Source of the DNA: Lunularia cruciata
Taxonomy: Eukaryota > Streptophyta > Marchantiopsida > Lunulariales > Lunulariaceae
Direction: 5' to 3'
NCBI GenBank assembly: GCA_948567375.1
Contig: OX419757.1
Span: 21,018,001 to 21,082,000, forward strand
DNA length: 64,000 nucleotides
Part shown: positions 47,355 to 58,760 of the stretch, one piece after another
Position numbering within the stretch: the stretch's first letter is position 1
Layout of the letters: the number at the start of each line of letters is the position of its first letter
Translations under genes and position numbers: made by a program
The notes under the pieces: generated by a model
What the model was told of the DNA's origin: nothing
Databases searched by the model: none
What the model saw: the letters and a program-made list of their open reading frames with translations, nothing else

Positions 47355-47780
47355 CTACTCCATCCATGGCATGCCTAAAATTGCATCATAACGGGCCAAC
47401 TGTATCACTCGCCACTCAATTGCTTCCTGATATTCTCCTACAGAGAGAGTTACCCGTCTAGGTAATGATTCAATCCTCTCTGTTTGCCCATTTGGTAACT
47501 CTACTTCTTCTCTTCCATCTCTCTTTGGATCCATTCCCAAGCTTATTGCAACAGAGCGGGACAAGAAATTCTCCGTTGCTCCCGGATCTATTAATATTCT
47601 CACTTGATTACCTTCTAGGATTCCATTCACAACAATCAATTGTGAGGTTGCCTTTCGGGATCTTTGCGCATTATTCTTCTTCCTTCCCTCGCTTCTCTGC
47701 TTCCTGATTGAGCCCGTAAGGCCGCGAGGTACATTTACTGGCGATCTTTGTTTTCTGAAGTGGTTTCCACTTCCTCCTCT
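47355..47780 (-). pseudogene. Element 3 start of pol and protease
   Basis: The pol frame is open from 47780, just after a TGA, and overlaps the end of gag by 46 bases in the -1 frame. The linker contains QRSPVNVPRGLTGSIRK. The protease active site is ILIDPGATENFLS: Asp is present, but Pro occupies the position of the conserved Ser/Thr. ARYDAILGMPWME closes the domain, followed by a TAG at about 47357. Confidence 0.88.
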
Positions 47781-48823
47781 TCAATGTGCCTCTCTATGTT
47801 GTTCAAAGATTACCTATACGAAGGCCGAGGGCCTTTAGGGAAACGAGTGCGACAATTGGTAGATATGTGCCCAATACGGCCACAATTGTAACAACGGCGT
47901 TTTTCTCCTTGAGTCTCTTCTCCTCGTGGGACTCCATCTCTTTGTTTGTCTACCCGTCCCCGCTCCCCTTGAAGTGGCCGTGCTCCTTGATCCCGGAATT
48001 GAAGGTTACCCAATTCCATCAGTACTGGTCCACCCATGTGTGGCATTTCTGCCCGATAGTGTTGAGGTGGAACTACTCCTTCACCTCCACCTAATGCTAC
48101 TGCTATTCTCTCCGAACAAGCAATAACTTCAAATACCGTGCGAGGGTTTTGCACCATGACTTCTTGGCGAATCCTCTCTTTCAACCCTCATTTGAAATTG
48201 TTGAGAGCCTTTGCTGGACTCATGTCGGTGATTGCGACTTGTAGATCCAGAAATGCCTCCACATACTCTTGTACGCTATTCTTCTGTCTCAATCCCCATA
48301 GTCGGGTTCGAGCCATCTGCACGGAATCCACCGATTGGAAATTCTTCAGCAGTCCTTCTTGCATTGCTATCCATGTGACCTCCCTTCTCTCTGCCAGCAT
48401 GGATTGTTCCCAAGCATCATACCATGTGAGGGCTTTATCAATCAAGTACCCACATGCAAACACGCTTGCAGCATGCTCTGTGATCTCTATTGAGAACAAT
48501 CAAAAATATTGATTCATTCTTGAGATCCAATTTTCCACTACTCCCATTGTACGCTGCCCCTTGTAAGGCTCGATGTTGCAGGTTTTCTTCATCCGGAGTA
48601 GCAATGTGGCTTCATCGTTGATAGGGTTTGTAGGCATGGGTGCCTCTCCAAGTACTTCAGTCGCAGGTACTGGGTTTTGAGACAGCTCTTCTTCTTGCAT
48701 GGCTTGATCATTCTTGAGGATCTGCACTTGACTTTGTAATATCTCCATGGTCATCTTAATCTCTCGAAATTCATTCAACATCCCTTGCATTCCTTGCACC
48801 AGCTCTTGCAACTGCGGATCCAT
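47735..48823 (-). pseudogene. Element 3 gag
   Basis: One frame of 362 codons from ATG 48823 to TAA 47737-47735. It starts MDPQLQELVQGMQGMLNEF, continues through the capsid core (LTWYDAWEQ, YVEAFLDLQVAITDM), and ends with a single zinc knuckle CYNCGRIGHISTNC (C-x2-C-x4-H-x4-C). In-frame TGA codons after MNQYF (about 48500) and NNFK (about 48188), and a TAA after GPRPSYR (about 47810), inactivate it. The degenerate slippery heptamer A-GAA-AAC lies at 47756-47750 within the overlap with pol. Element 6 gag has almost the same length (361 codons). Confidence 0.92.
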
Positions 48824-48856
48824 GGTTCCTGCAACACCTAATTGCTAACGTCTACT

Positions 48857-49060
48857 TCAATACAGAGTCAATATAATCACTCTAGAAGGCGCACAAACTA
48901 TCGGAACTACCATTGGGACATCAGAAGCTATCACTCGTTGATAATACTCCTCACCAAAATTCCTAACCACAAAATCTCTAAACATCACTTTCGGCCTCAC
49001 TACATAATGGATTTCTACTTGAGTGTTGAAAGGGAGAGGATTTGGGACATTCATATCCAT
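48857..49060 (-). CDS. Family A leader ORF-b (element 3 copy), unknown function
   Basis: A 67-codon ORF ending about 33 bases before gag. It starts MDMNVPNPLPFNTQVEIHYV and contains RPKVMFRDFVVRNFGEEYYQ and VPMVVPIVC. It begins four bases after the stop of ORF-a, in another frame. Element 6 holds the same ORF with identical start, length and stop position (62128-62331), apart from one internal TGA where this copy has CGA. No known domain is recognised. It could be the second half of a protein made with ORF-a by frameshift or reinitiation. Confidence 0.6.
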   Translation of the reverse strand: MDMNVPNPLPFNTQVEIHYVVRPKVMFRDFVVRNFGEEYYQRVIASDVPMVVPIVCAPSRVIILTLY

Positions 49061-49064
49061 ATTA

Positions 49065-49286
49065 TCATAATAGAATGTAGATCATCAAATCCCACTCTCT
49101 GTCATATATCACCACAGGTAGAATCACCGGGTTTGGTGAGTTCATCACTCTGTCCATGAATTCCGCACCAAAGTGATAAACTAGCGATACTCTCATCTGC
49201 TCACGCTGGATGTACATAACCTTGATGTGGAATGGGTTTGAGAATAGAAAGCTAGGTGCGGGAAATTGTCCCCCCGGCGCATCCAT
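49065..49286 (-). CDS. Family A leader ORF-a (element 3 copy), unknown function
   Basis: A 73-codon ORF starting MDAPGGQFPAPSFLFSNPFH and containing REQMRVSLVYHFGAEFMDRV and LPVVIYDREWDLMIYI. It lies between the primer-binding site and gag and ends with TGA followed by TAA. Copies in elements 2 and 6 have the same length and stop position. The conserved ATG, length and stop argue that the ORF is real in the parental element. I do not recognise a family. Confidence 0.62.
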   Translation of the reverse strand: MDAPGGQFPAPSFLFSNPFHIKVMYIQREQMRVSLVYHFGAEFMDRVMNSPNPVILPVVIYDREWDLMIYILL

Positions 49287-49413
49287 CCCATCCGCTCTCT
49301 AAAGTCCTTCCTAAGTCTAGTGATTACTCTATGTTCTCCACCTCAAATTACGCAATTTCAGTAGTTCGTGCTATTCCAAGAGGGGTGATCCACTCTCTTG
49401 GACTAGAACATTT

Positions 49414-49425
49414 GCTCTGATACCA
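49414..49425 (-). other. Element 3 primer-binding site
   Basis: Minus-strand TGGTATCAGAGC, one base from the 5' LTR, matching the initiator tRNA-Met site. Confidence 0.92.
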
Positions 49426-49426
49426 T

Positions 49427-50136
49427 TGTAATACTCCAAGGACAAGAGAAGAGAGAAAACACATATTGCACACTCAAACATTCGATGCCCCAAGGGAGCA
49501 CCTTCTCTTTATTATATCGACAAAGAGGATCTCCTCCAAGGAAGCTCCACCATAGGATTAGGGACACAGATAGGTGACATGTCAGCAAGCTCCACCCTTG
49601 GATTACTTACTTGGATGGGTGACCTGTCTGGTCTAGGTCCTATCTGGTTGGTCAAACAAGCTTTGACCAAAGGGAATCTTTTAGGGAATCTTCCTATAGG
49701 AATCTCAGAGTCACATGAGTAAGGTACCGTTGGAAAGCTCTTGACGAGACAAAGCAATTTGGGGGAAGAGAGCACATTTTTGAGGCCTAATTCATCCGTT
49801 TAGGCCTCCAAAATTGCCTTCAAAGATTTCAGGCATATTTCGGTTCCTACTCTATTAGTAGAAGTCCTCTTTTGGTGATACTTCTTTTTGATCTGTTTAG
49901 TCCATCATGTGTAACATCCTTCCAGATGTTACCAAACCAATTCTCACCTTTAAATCATATGTATAGCTATTGGTTCCGAGGTTCTCAAGTCTATTTTGGT
50001 TTTTGCCCTATTAGTAGAAGTACTCTTTTGGTGATACTTCTATCGAATCTATTTTGACCATCATATATAACATCATTCTAGATGTTACCAAACCAAATTT
50101 CACATCTAGATCATATGGCTAACCCTTGGTATTACA
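49427..50136 (-). repeat. Element 3 5' LTR
   Basis: 710 bases. It lacks 28 bases compared with the partner LTR, and the gap falls at the G-run region (about 49757). Confidence 0.93.
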
Positions 50137-50141
50137 CCTCT

Positions 50142-50246
50142 CCATGGTCTTTTACATTGGTATTAGAGCAAGAATACGGATGATGAAATCTATGGACCAC
50201 CAAATCTATTTCTTCCAAACCATAGGGGGTTTTGTGTCCATGTTCT
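50142..50246 (+). other. Element 4 LTR end, primer-binding site and leader
   Basis: TCCATGGTCTTTTACA ends the LTR at 50156. TTGGTATTAGAGCAAG is the priming site, and the leader GAAATCTATGGACCACCA matches 26129-26146 in element 1. Similarity stops near 50246, where the LTR-derived sequence of element 5 begins. Confidence 0.75.
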
Positions 50247-50349
50247 TTGTTGTGCATATATATATATGTATATTTATTACTACACAACACACATCACTAT
50301 CAACATCACACACTATAGAAGCACAACTCACACATGGACTCTAAAGTGC
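50247..50349 (-). repeat. Element 5 extra partial LTR
   Basis: TTGTGCATATAT...CATCACACACTATAGAAGC...GGACTCTAAAGTGC matches 50802-50903, the terminal part of the adjoining left LTR. It abuts the start of that LTR directly, missing only the last few bases (CACA). Confidence 0.7.
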
Positions 50350-50906
50350 TATAATAATCAGTTTGGTTACACAACTCAAATCAAACTCAATCGAATCAGT
50401 TTTTGATCTATCACTCAATAATCTCCTAAAAACTGGGTATTGATTACAATCAAACCACACCTACTCTAGCCAAGAGACTCCAAGTGATGCTTGCCGGCTT
50501 GTTGTCCACTCTAGCTAGGAACTCGAAGGCTCAACAATATAGAAGTAAGCTCCCTAGAGTTTCACTCTCAAGGTATACTCCTGATTTTGACCTAGGTCTC
50601 ACACCAATAGTCCCGTTGATGGTACATCCAATGGTGTGAATGGTGCAAGAGACAATGGGCCCCACCATGTATTAAGTACCCAAAACACAAAATCTGACAA
50701 TCAAAAAGTAGTCTATGAGTAATTGCCAAATACCTCTAACTACTATTATTGCTACTCCAATGTTTGAGCAATCTAGATGAGATGCTACAAAGGGCATAAT
50801 AGTTATTGTGCATATATACATTGCTACACAACATACATTGTTGCAAACATCACACACTATAGAAGCACAACTCACACATAAGTCACATGGACTCTAAAGT
50901 GCCACA
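50350..50906 (-). repeat. Element 5 left (3') LTR
   Basis: About 557 bases from TATAATAATCAG to GTGCCACA. Its first 450 bases align with 59972-60420. The remainder aligns with 50247-50349. Confidence 0.75.
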
Positions 50907-51283
50907 ATCTTCCTCCTAGCTAGCGGTTAGGTCCCTTTAACTCCATATAGCCATCTACTCCAAATATATGGTATACCCTATAGTGGGCAAAAGATCAAGA
51001 GGCCAAGTGCTATTGAGTCCCATTGTTAATTGCCTGTCTGTAATCTATACCATATAAAGGATAAACTAGCTATAGGTCATGTACATCTAAGACATAACTA
51101 CTATCCTTGAGGAATCACCATGAGGAGAGGAGTCAAACATGCCATATTCCATCCTCTCAAACAACTATCACACACTAACATAGTAGCAGCTCCACTAGAA
51201 GAGCTGCATAACATACATCGCAAGCCTGCACATACAAGTGCCATGTTGGGGTCCATAATACCATCAATGTTAGGGAGGTGGCA

Positions 51284-52037
51284 TGTAATACCAAGAGCTA
51301 GCCATATGATCTAGATGTGAAATTTAGTTTGGTAATATCTGGAATGATGTTATACATGATGGTCAAAATAGATCAAATAGAAGTATCACCAAAAGAGTAC
51401 TTCTACAAATAATGAAGAAATTGAAATAGACTTGAAAACCTTAGAACCAATAGCTAGACATATGATATAAAGGTGAGAATTGGTTTAGTAACATCTAGAA
51501 GGATGTTACACGTGATGGACTAAACAGATCAAAAAGAGGTATTACCAAAAAGGGACTTCTACTAATAGAGTAGGAATCAAAATATGCCTAAAATCTTTAG
51601 AGGTAATTTTGAAGACCTAAACGGATGAATTAGGCCTAAGAAATGTATACATTCCCCCCTCCAATGGAGAAAAGCTTGGCCTTTCATCCCCCTGGGTTGT
51701 CTCAACAGGAGCTTTCTTACAATACCTCACCCATGTGATTTTGAGATTCCTACAAGAAGATTCCCTAAAAGATTCACTTCAATCAAAGCTTATTTGACCA
51801 ACCAAATAGGACCAAAACCAACATGTCACCCATCCAAGTAAGTAATCCAAGGGTGGAGCTTGCTGACATGTCATCTATCTATTTGCCTAATCCTATGGTG
51901 GAGCTTCCTTGGAGGAGATCCTCTTTGTCTATATAATAAAGAGAAGGTGCCCCATTGGGGCACCAAAGTTTGAGTGTGAAAGTGTATGTTTCTCATGGTG
52001 TGTTTCTCTTCATGTCTCCTATCCTCAAAGTATTACA
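51284..52037 (+). mobile_element. Solo LTR of family A (in element 5)
   Basis: About 754 bases in the orientation opposite to elements 2 and 3: TGTAATACCAAGAGCTAGCC at the start and CAAAGTATTACA at the end. No internal sequence adjoins it. The target duplication is unclear: TGGCA precedes it and TGGCG follows two bases after its end, a four-of-five match if an extra CA is counted. It lies past the integrase of element 5. Confidence 0.85.
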
Positions 52038-52399
52038 CATGGCGCACAATTGCACACATGATCCTTCCAAACAACACAATCATGTCCTCCTTCTAACACA
52101 AGGAATCCAGATGGCAAAACCTCATGCACTCTTAAGATAGCGTGGCCTATAGAAACATCAAGTGTCATCTGTTGTAGATATACAGTCACATGGATGAAAT
52201 CAATAGATCAAGGGTCTATAACCTCTTCTTTGAATGATAGCAATTGCCAAGTTCTCAAAAGTCATCAGTATCACTCTCCAAAAGATCTTTACATGTTGAG
52301 AACATGCACTCATCCATACATCTAGATCATCTAAGTCCAACACTTCAATAACATCTTGACAAATGGCTGTAGGTAAATCTAGATCTCACCCATAGAGTA

Positions 52400-53130
52400 G
52401 AAAGTAAGGAGAGAAGGGTGCTAAGGAGGCTTGCTGGCTAAACCAATAGCCCATGGCCAACCAAGGTAACTAGAGATCCTAATCTCCCAAGTGGCCTCTT
52501 TGCAAACCATACATCTACAATCCTCTCTTCACTATTTGAACCACTCTCTTTGCTAAGCCATTTGCCTTAGGGTGATCTCAAGAGGTGGTACAATGATCAA
52601 TCAAAGCCTTGTCACACAAGACTTGAAATTCGTCCAAGAACTCTATACCTTGATCAGTCAAAACCTCAACTGGTGCACCAAAATGACCAAGAATCCAATC
52701 AAACAATAAGCCATCCCTTCATTGGACTTGTCAAGAAGTGCCACCAACTCATTCCACTTAGAGAGGTGCCCCACCATCACTAGAACGTACCAATGATGTC
52801 TCATAGTCAATGATAAAGGTCCAACAAAGTCCAAACTCCATCAGTAACCCAATCCCATGATAGGTAATGTGTGCAACTATGGTATAAGAGCATTGAATGA
52901 TGCTCTAATTCAGTCACAAACCACACATCTTGCAACAAATTCATGTACATTGGTCTGCATACTATGCCACCAATAATGACTCTGGAGTAAACTATATGTA
53001 CACTTTACTTCAAAATGTCTTAGCTCCTCATGAGCATGACCAACCAATTGTGGTCTTTGAGATGGAAGTGATACTACTCACACTCTACCATCTTCCCATA
53101 CATGAAGAAGGTGTCTACCCTCCAATCTGA
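52400..53130 (-). pseudogene. Element 5 integrase, broken
   Basis: Zinc-finger region near 53060-52890 with HAHEELRHF, SHYWWHSMQTNV and CVVC. The core has WSLDFVGPL (about 52830) and VLTDQGIEFL (about 52670), which keeps the second Asp. In NGLAKRVVQIVKRG (about 52560) the third catalytic Glu is Lys. FSPYFLLYG follows near 52420. The sequence style differs from the family A integrase, and I see no chromodomain after it. Confidence 0.8.
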
Positions 53131-53416
53131 ACTGCTTGGCTTGCCAAAAAACATGTTCATCTTTATCTTTGGCTCCAATTGTGCCACCCACAACACCAGT
53201 GTAAAGATAGTCCATCACTAAGACATCATCATGAATATCTTGTTGAACTATACCACTATCTCCACTCTTTGGATCTATGACCTCAATAACTCCTCTTGTA
53301 TGTGATGAGAGAGATACCACCAAAGCCTCAAAAAATACATAAAGAAAGGCAAATGCATGCCAACTTGACACCATCTCCTCATCTATTTCTCCATGCCAAT
53401 GTGCTCCGGTCTGATC

Positions 53417-54720
53417 CTATTGGCTAGGACATGGGTTTCTACTCAACCCATCTGCATCACGGTTCACCACTTTAGGTCTACAAATAATCATGAAATCATA
53501 CTCTTGTAAAATTATAGCCCATTGTGCAAGCTTCTTTGAAACCTTGTCGGACTCCATCAACCACTTAAGTGGTTGATAATGAGAGTAAAGGTGTTGCCAA
53601 ATAGGTAGCATAAAAATGTGCTACTGCCCAAACTGCTGCCAAACACTCTCCCTCATATGAACTATACTTCACATCTGTTGAATTGTTGGAGCAACTAGCA
53701 TAGGCCACCACAAAGTCCTTCCCCTCATCATCATGCTGGGTGAGCATTGCTCCAAGCCCCAATGTACTCCAATCAGTGTGAACCTAAATTGGCCATCCTC
53801 TGATCAGTCTCCTCAAAATAGGAGCAGATTTCAACCTCTCTTTGAGCTCTAAGAGCTCTATCCTATTCATCTTCCCAACACCACTCTTGTGTAAGCTTGG
53901 TCAGCTTCATTAAGGCCTTGGCAATGACACTAAATCCTCTAACATAATGACAATAAAATTTTGCCAACCCAAGAAGTGCTTGCACTCTACTCACATTCAT
54001 AGGCCAAGGAATATAAGCAATAGCCTCCACCTTGGTCTACTAAACACCAAGTCCTTCGGGGTAGATTGTGTGATCCAAATACTCAACTTACTCACAGAAG
54101 AACTTACACTTCCCAAGATATAATTTGAGTCCATGAGATCTCAACCTCTCAAACACCTCCAACAATGTCTCTCATGCTCATTCATCGTAGTGCTATAGAC
54201 CAAAATGTCATCAATATAGCACCAAGAAAAATCCAATCCAGCTAGGATCTTATCCATGACCCAACAAGAGAGTTCTTTAACCCAAATGGTAAGAACCTCT
54301 ATTGATATAACACATCCTTGCCATGAGGATCAATAGCCCAAAATGCTATCTTGGACTTATCATCCTCCCTGATTGGCAATTGATGATATCCTACTCAAAG
54401 ATCCAAAGTACTTAAGTCCTTTGCATGCCCAAGTGCATCAAAAATCTCCTCCAATGTAGGCATGACATATCAATCAACCCTAGTTGATTGGTTGATAGGA
54501 CAATAATCTCTACACATCCACATATCTGTGTTGTTGCCATGCATATCCTTCTTGGATGACATCACTATAGTTGATGCATACTCTCCATGTGAGATCTCTA
54601 CCAAATTAGCCTCAAAAAGGTCACTACTTTGGCTATGAATCAATTCTCACTCTATGTCACTATATTTGTAAGAATATTAAAAAACTGGTGTATTGCTAGT
54701 AAGCTCAAGCTGAATACCAA
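53417..54720 (-). pseudogene. Element 5 reverse transcriptase and RNase H, broken
   Basis: Reverse transcriptase (54700-53950): motifs MSSKKDMHGNN and MCRDYCPINQ, LPFGLKNS in place of LPFGLTNAP, and YIDDILVYSTTMNEH near 54200 in one of three alternating frames. RNase H (53762-53420): LGAMLTQHDDEGKDFVVAYAS, YSSYEGECLAAVWAV, then after a frameshift QPLKWLMES and the closing RPKVVNRDADGLSRNP typical of Ty3/gypsy RNase H ends. Stops are frequent. Confidence 0.83.
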
Positions 54721-56749
54721 GTCCCTTCAGAGTAGCCAAATCCTTCATATTGAGAGCAAAACAACTCATGTAGCACCTCAAGAACCTCCAAACTCTCCAT
54801 CTTTCCTCTCTTGTAAGCTTGGGTCCAAGATTCGGCTCCCAATTATCCTCTATAATTTTTGTAGGAGTGGAAGACATATTGACTAGCTCCTATATTGGAC
54901 CCTTGGGAGCAATAGTGTCATGCTTCCAACCACTAGAAGTGTGAAAAACTCAGAGGACCTTAGTGTGAAAAAATCCCTCCAATTTGGCTGTAGCTCCATA
55001 TGTCCTCTAGCTGCACCCCAAGTAGACTAAGGGTGTAATCCAAGTAGCCCACGTTCACTCAAATGGACTCCAAGTAGATCACTCTTCTTGGTAGCCATTG
55101 GTTGTGTCCCAAGAATACCATGCCTATATAGTCTAGTGCCCCCAATATGTGCTTGAATCGTCTTGATAAGCATAGAGCTTACAAGTGTTAGAGTGGTGAT
55201 GCCCATCAAGCGCATCCTATGCTACTCTACTAAGCCAAGGCTCACAATCTAGGTCAAACAATTCAAGTCTATAGCTTGACCTAACACTTGACACTTGGAT
55301 GCCTCTAACACTACTAGAACAGCAATAATACAAATGTGAAAACCCATTACCTTCTCTCTCTCATTGGCATTGGGCTCCACCAATTGTTGTAACTATGAGT
55401 TCCAAACCAGTCCAAGACCTCCCTCTCAAAAAACATGAGAGCTTAGGAAACTCATAAGTGTGGGAAAGCGGCTATGGGCTGTCCAACTATGTTCACCACT
55501 GCCATAGGTGACCTATTGACCACTACCACTATCTAAGACTAACAACCAACATCCAAGATGCTATCAACAATGATGTGGTCTAGTTGTTGAATCAGATTAT
55601 AAGCGTGCTATAGAACCTTTGTGAATAAGAGGTTCATCCACCAAAGACAAAGATGATGCACACGTGATCCCACTCTAGCTGCATCTAACAACATGGCAGG
55701 TCCTATCCAAGAATGGACTTGATGCATACTTGCCACCACTCGGGTGCAAGAATCACCTATCAAAATTCTCTAAAAGGTAAGCTAGAGAAATAGATTGATG
55801 AACTTGGAGATGTCATAATATCTGTAACATCTCCCAAAACAAACCAGAATGAAGATCTTGAAGATCCAAACCTTGGCCAGCACATGTATGTCCTTGACAT
55901 AGCCATCCAAAAATCACAAAATGAATAGGCCCATGTCTCTCTAGATTGTGCATCTTCAATAAGGAAATATCTGCTAGTAAGGCCTTCTAGTTACCACTGA
56001 TTGCTGACATTGGTAATAACTCAGGATACCAATAGGCCAAGTGTGCCACATGATGGAGAGAGACTTGCCTAGCAGTCTCATCTCTCTCCACATACAAGTA
56101 CCTCTGTACTCGTATACCCACCTGCAATACCGCAACTAGTCAAGTGCTAATCCAACCAAACAACTCCAATACACATACTCTCTCTATTGGATACAATGAG
56201 TGTGGTATCTAGAGGTGTCAAGGTAGTCAACTCTGGAGGCTCATCCTCACATTGGTCTCCTTGTAGCACAAGGCTCCTCTCCAAGCTTGCTGCACCAATT
56301 GATCTGCATGTTGCTACAATGCCTCCTTTGAACTCCACAATGGAACATCCAAGGTTGAAGGAACAATCCCATTTGTAATCCAAATCCGAGTGATCTCCTC
56401 TAGTACTAGAGTATCCTCTGCATGGGTGTTCCCTTCCAATAAATCACCAGGCTAAGTAACAAAACCACTAGAAGTTGAAATTGAAGCTGCCATGGTCCTG
56501 GAGTGCAGTGAGCCAAGATTACCACTATTAAAGTGTACTCATCCCTCACCAGATTGCTAACCTGGTCTATAGGAGGCTATCTCTTCCCAATAGTCAATAT
56601 TGAAACCCATGCGATTTAACATTGCTCCCTTAACTAACACATACAACTCAACTATGGTTGCAATTACCTGAGCTCTCACCATAGAGCCATCAATTGGATG
56701 ACTAGGCTAAATTTGAACAAAACCCTCTCCATATGTGATGTAGTATGTA

Positions 56750-57036
56750 GAACCACCACCTAGAGATGTTTGGATCTAAAATGGACACCTCTCCAAATTG
56801 GTCTTCCATAACTCCAGATTGACAACTACAGCCTTCTCCAACATAAGGGGCTATGCACCAAAGTCAAGTAAGATCCTTTGTGGTGTATAGACCTTCTTTG
56901 AAAGTCCCACCAAATAAAATATCTCCCTTTGGTTATCTAATAGGACAATCCTAGGTGTAAACCATGCTCGCTCAAAGGCCGGCCGGTCTAGTTGGTAACT
57001 CTTCCAGTCTAGCCATTGCAACTTGCCATAAACCAC
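56750..57036 (-). pseudogene. Element 5 protease, broken
   Basis: The minus frame 57036-56851 ends in RILLDFGA, which is the aspartic protease motif with Phe in place of Ser/Thr. It is followed by a stop and further homologous sequence. The placement between the gag knuckles and reverse transcriptase supports the call. Confidence 0.6.
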
Positions 57037-57499
57037 TAGTCATTGAGTAGATCCCATGCTCCTCAACCAAGTCAGCTCCATTATCAACCACCTCTGCTCT
57101 TGTAGTAAGAACCACATCATCTCTACTCTCACAAAGCGTGGTAGCCAATCAAAACACTAAGGTTGGGTCACTCCTAACATCATGCTAGACTCTATCTGTG
57201 TAGGTGGTTGACTAGTAGGTAGTCCATCATGGATCCCATCACCACCTACCACACCTACAATAGGACATCTAGGAGCCATGGATGTCATCTATAGTGCCTC
57301 AGAGAGTGTAAAAGATTGGGGAAGTCTGACTTGTCTACCAACCTCTCCTCTTTGTGGGTCCAAATCCATTGATGCTCCTCTGGGCTTTGCAATACATATT
57401 GCACTCCTAGTAACTATGGCAGATGGATCCACCTATGCTGCTTTGCATATGAAATCCAAGGCATCTCCATCACTTGCATATGAGGTGGAAGCCTCAGCA

Positions 57500-58760
57500 C
57501 TCAAATCTCCTCTAAGCAATGGCCATGCTAGCCAATCTCTACTCCAATTGGTCAATGCAAGTAGCCATGGTTGTATCAAAAGTAAGAGTAGGTACTGCAC
57601 CTCTACTAGGTGTGGATCCTCTACCACCACCTCTACCACCTTGTCCTCCATTACCTAGAGCTTCTCTAATAACCGCCATAACAGCCCTACCACTCCATAA
57701 CTTTGGGTGTAGGTCAAAGCACCAGTCACTTGTGTGACCAAATCTATGATAATGCTCACATTGTCTATGTGCTGGTTGAGCTGCACTAGAAGTATTAGGT
57801 CCGTTGCCCCGAGGGCACTCTATTCTGTGATAAGGTCCACCAAAAGTCCAACAAGCAACACACAACTCATTGTTTGTTGTTGACCTAAAAATGAAGGTAA
57901 GGATCTAGCTACAATAAGCACTCCACTCGCTCCATAATATCTAAGCTGTCCACCCTATCTTCAAAAACCAACATTGCATGGTACACTCTGCTACACTTTG
58001 GAAGAAGTAATTGCTATGGATGAGGTCTCCCTACCAAATCTAGATGTCACCACTCTCTCCTCTACCATGTTGAGCTCAATATGCTCAGCCAAACCAAAGA
58101 CCATTGCCAAAGTAGGCAAAGTAGCATAGAACAATGTAGCATCATGGACTTTATGTTGCATCTTTTTGTCCAATGTCTCATACCAAAACTAGACTGCTTG
58201 GGCCTCAATAACTCCCTTAGTAAAATTGATCAACCGTCTCATGCAAGAGTATGCCTCATGTAGGCTCTCTCTAGCCTTCCGCTAGAACTCTTGCAAGCTC
58301 CTTAGCTTGTCAATCCGCACTACCTAGTATTTTTACCTCAAACATTGGAAGAACTCCACCATGGGGTTAAACCCTAGTACTACACTACCTCTTGTAGTAG
58401 TACCTCCACTCATAGTAGCACCATCTTTAAGAGATCCACCAACACTACTAGAGCTAGAACTTGTGGGTACAACCAATCTACCTCTAGAAATCAAGCTTGA
58501 AGTGATGGAGACATAGTTCGGAGACCAATACTATCTCCATAGCTCAATCTCCTCCAAGTGAGCTCTCCTAATTTATGGTAGTCGTCCATTGATGGACCCT
58601 CCAAATGTTGAAATAACCTCTTCTACGTCATGAAGGGTGTGAACAAAGTTGGGTTCCGCATTTGCTATAGATTACACCAACTATCAAACTCTTGAATGAA
58701 GTCATCCAACTCAATGGTACCCATTATACCAAAGTAATGCCTAGGACCTTTGGAGACCCC
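57500..58760 (-). pseudogene. Element 5 gag with zinc-knuckle-like region, broken
   Basis: The minus frame 57865-57539 contains CVACWTFGGPYHRIEC and CEHYHRFGHTSDWC, two Cys/His clusters resembling gag zinc knuckles, then a Gly/Arg-rich linker. Further upstream (58760-58200) remnants such as IELDDFIQEFDSW and RLFQHLEGPSMDDY fit a gag core. The order relative to protease fits. Confidence 0.65.

Larger units (their letters stand above)
43560..50136 (-). mobile_element. Element 3: family A chromovirus, youngest complete copy
   Basis: 6577 bases, minus strand, exact 5-bp duplication CCTCT (43555-43559 and 50137-50141). LTRs are at 43560-44297 and 49427-50136. They differ at only about 4 of the first 210 aligned bases (by eye), and the internal ORFs are the longest of the three copies, so this is the most recent insertion. 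The internal order in the minus direction is primer-binding site, ORF-a, ORF-b, gag, overlapping pol (protease, RT, RNase H, integrase) and chromodomain. It still has several stops and one frameshift and is not autonomous. Confidence 0.95.

Noticed and set aside
48138-48512. 124-codon plus frame over element 3 gag
   Set aside because: Antisense shadow of gag. The minus frame shows gag homology and the zinc knuckle.
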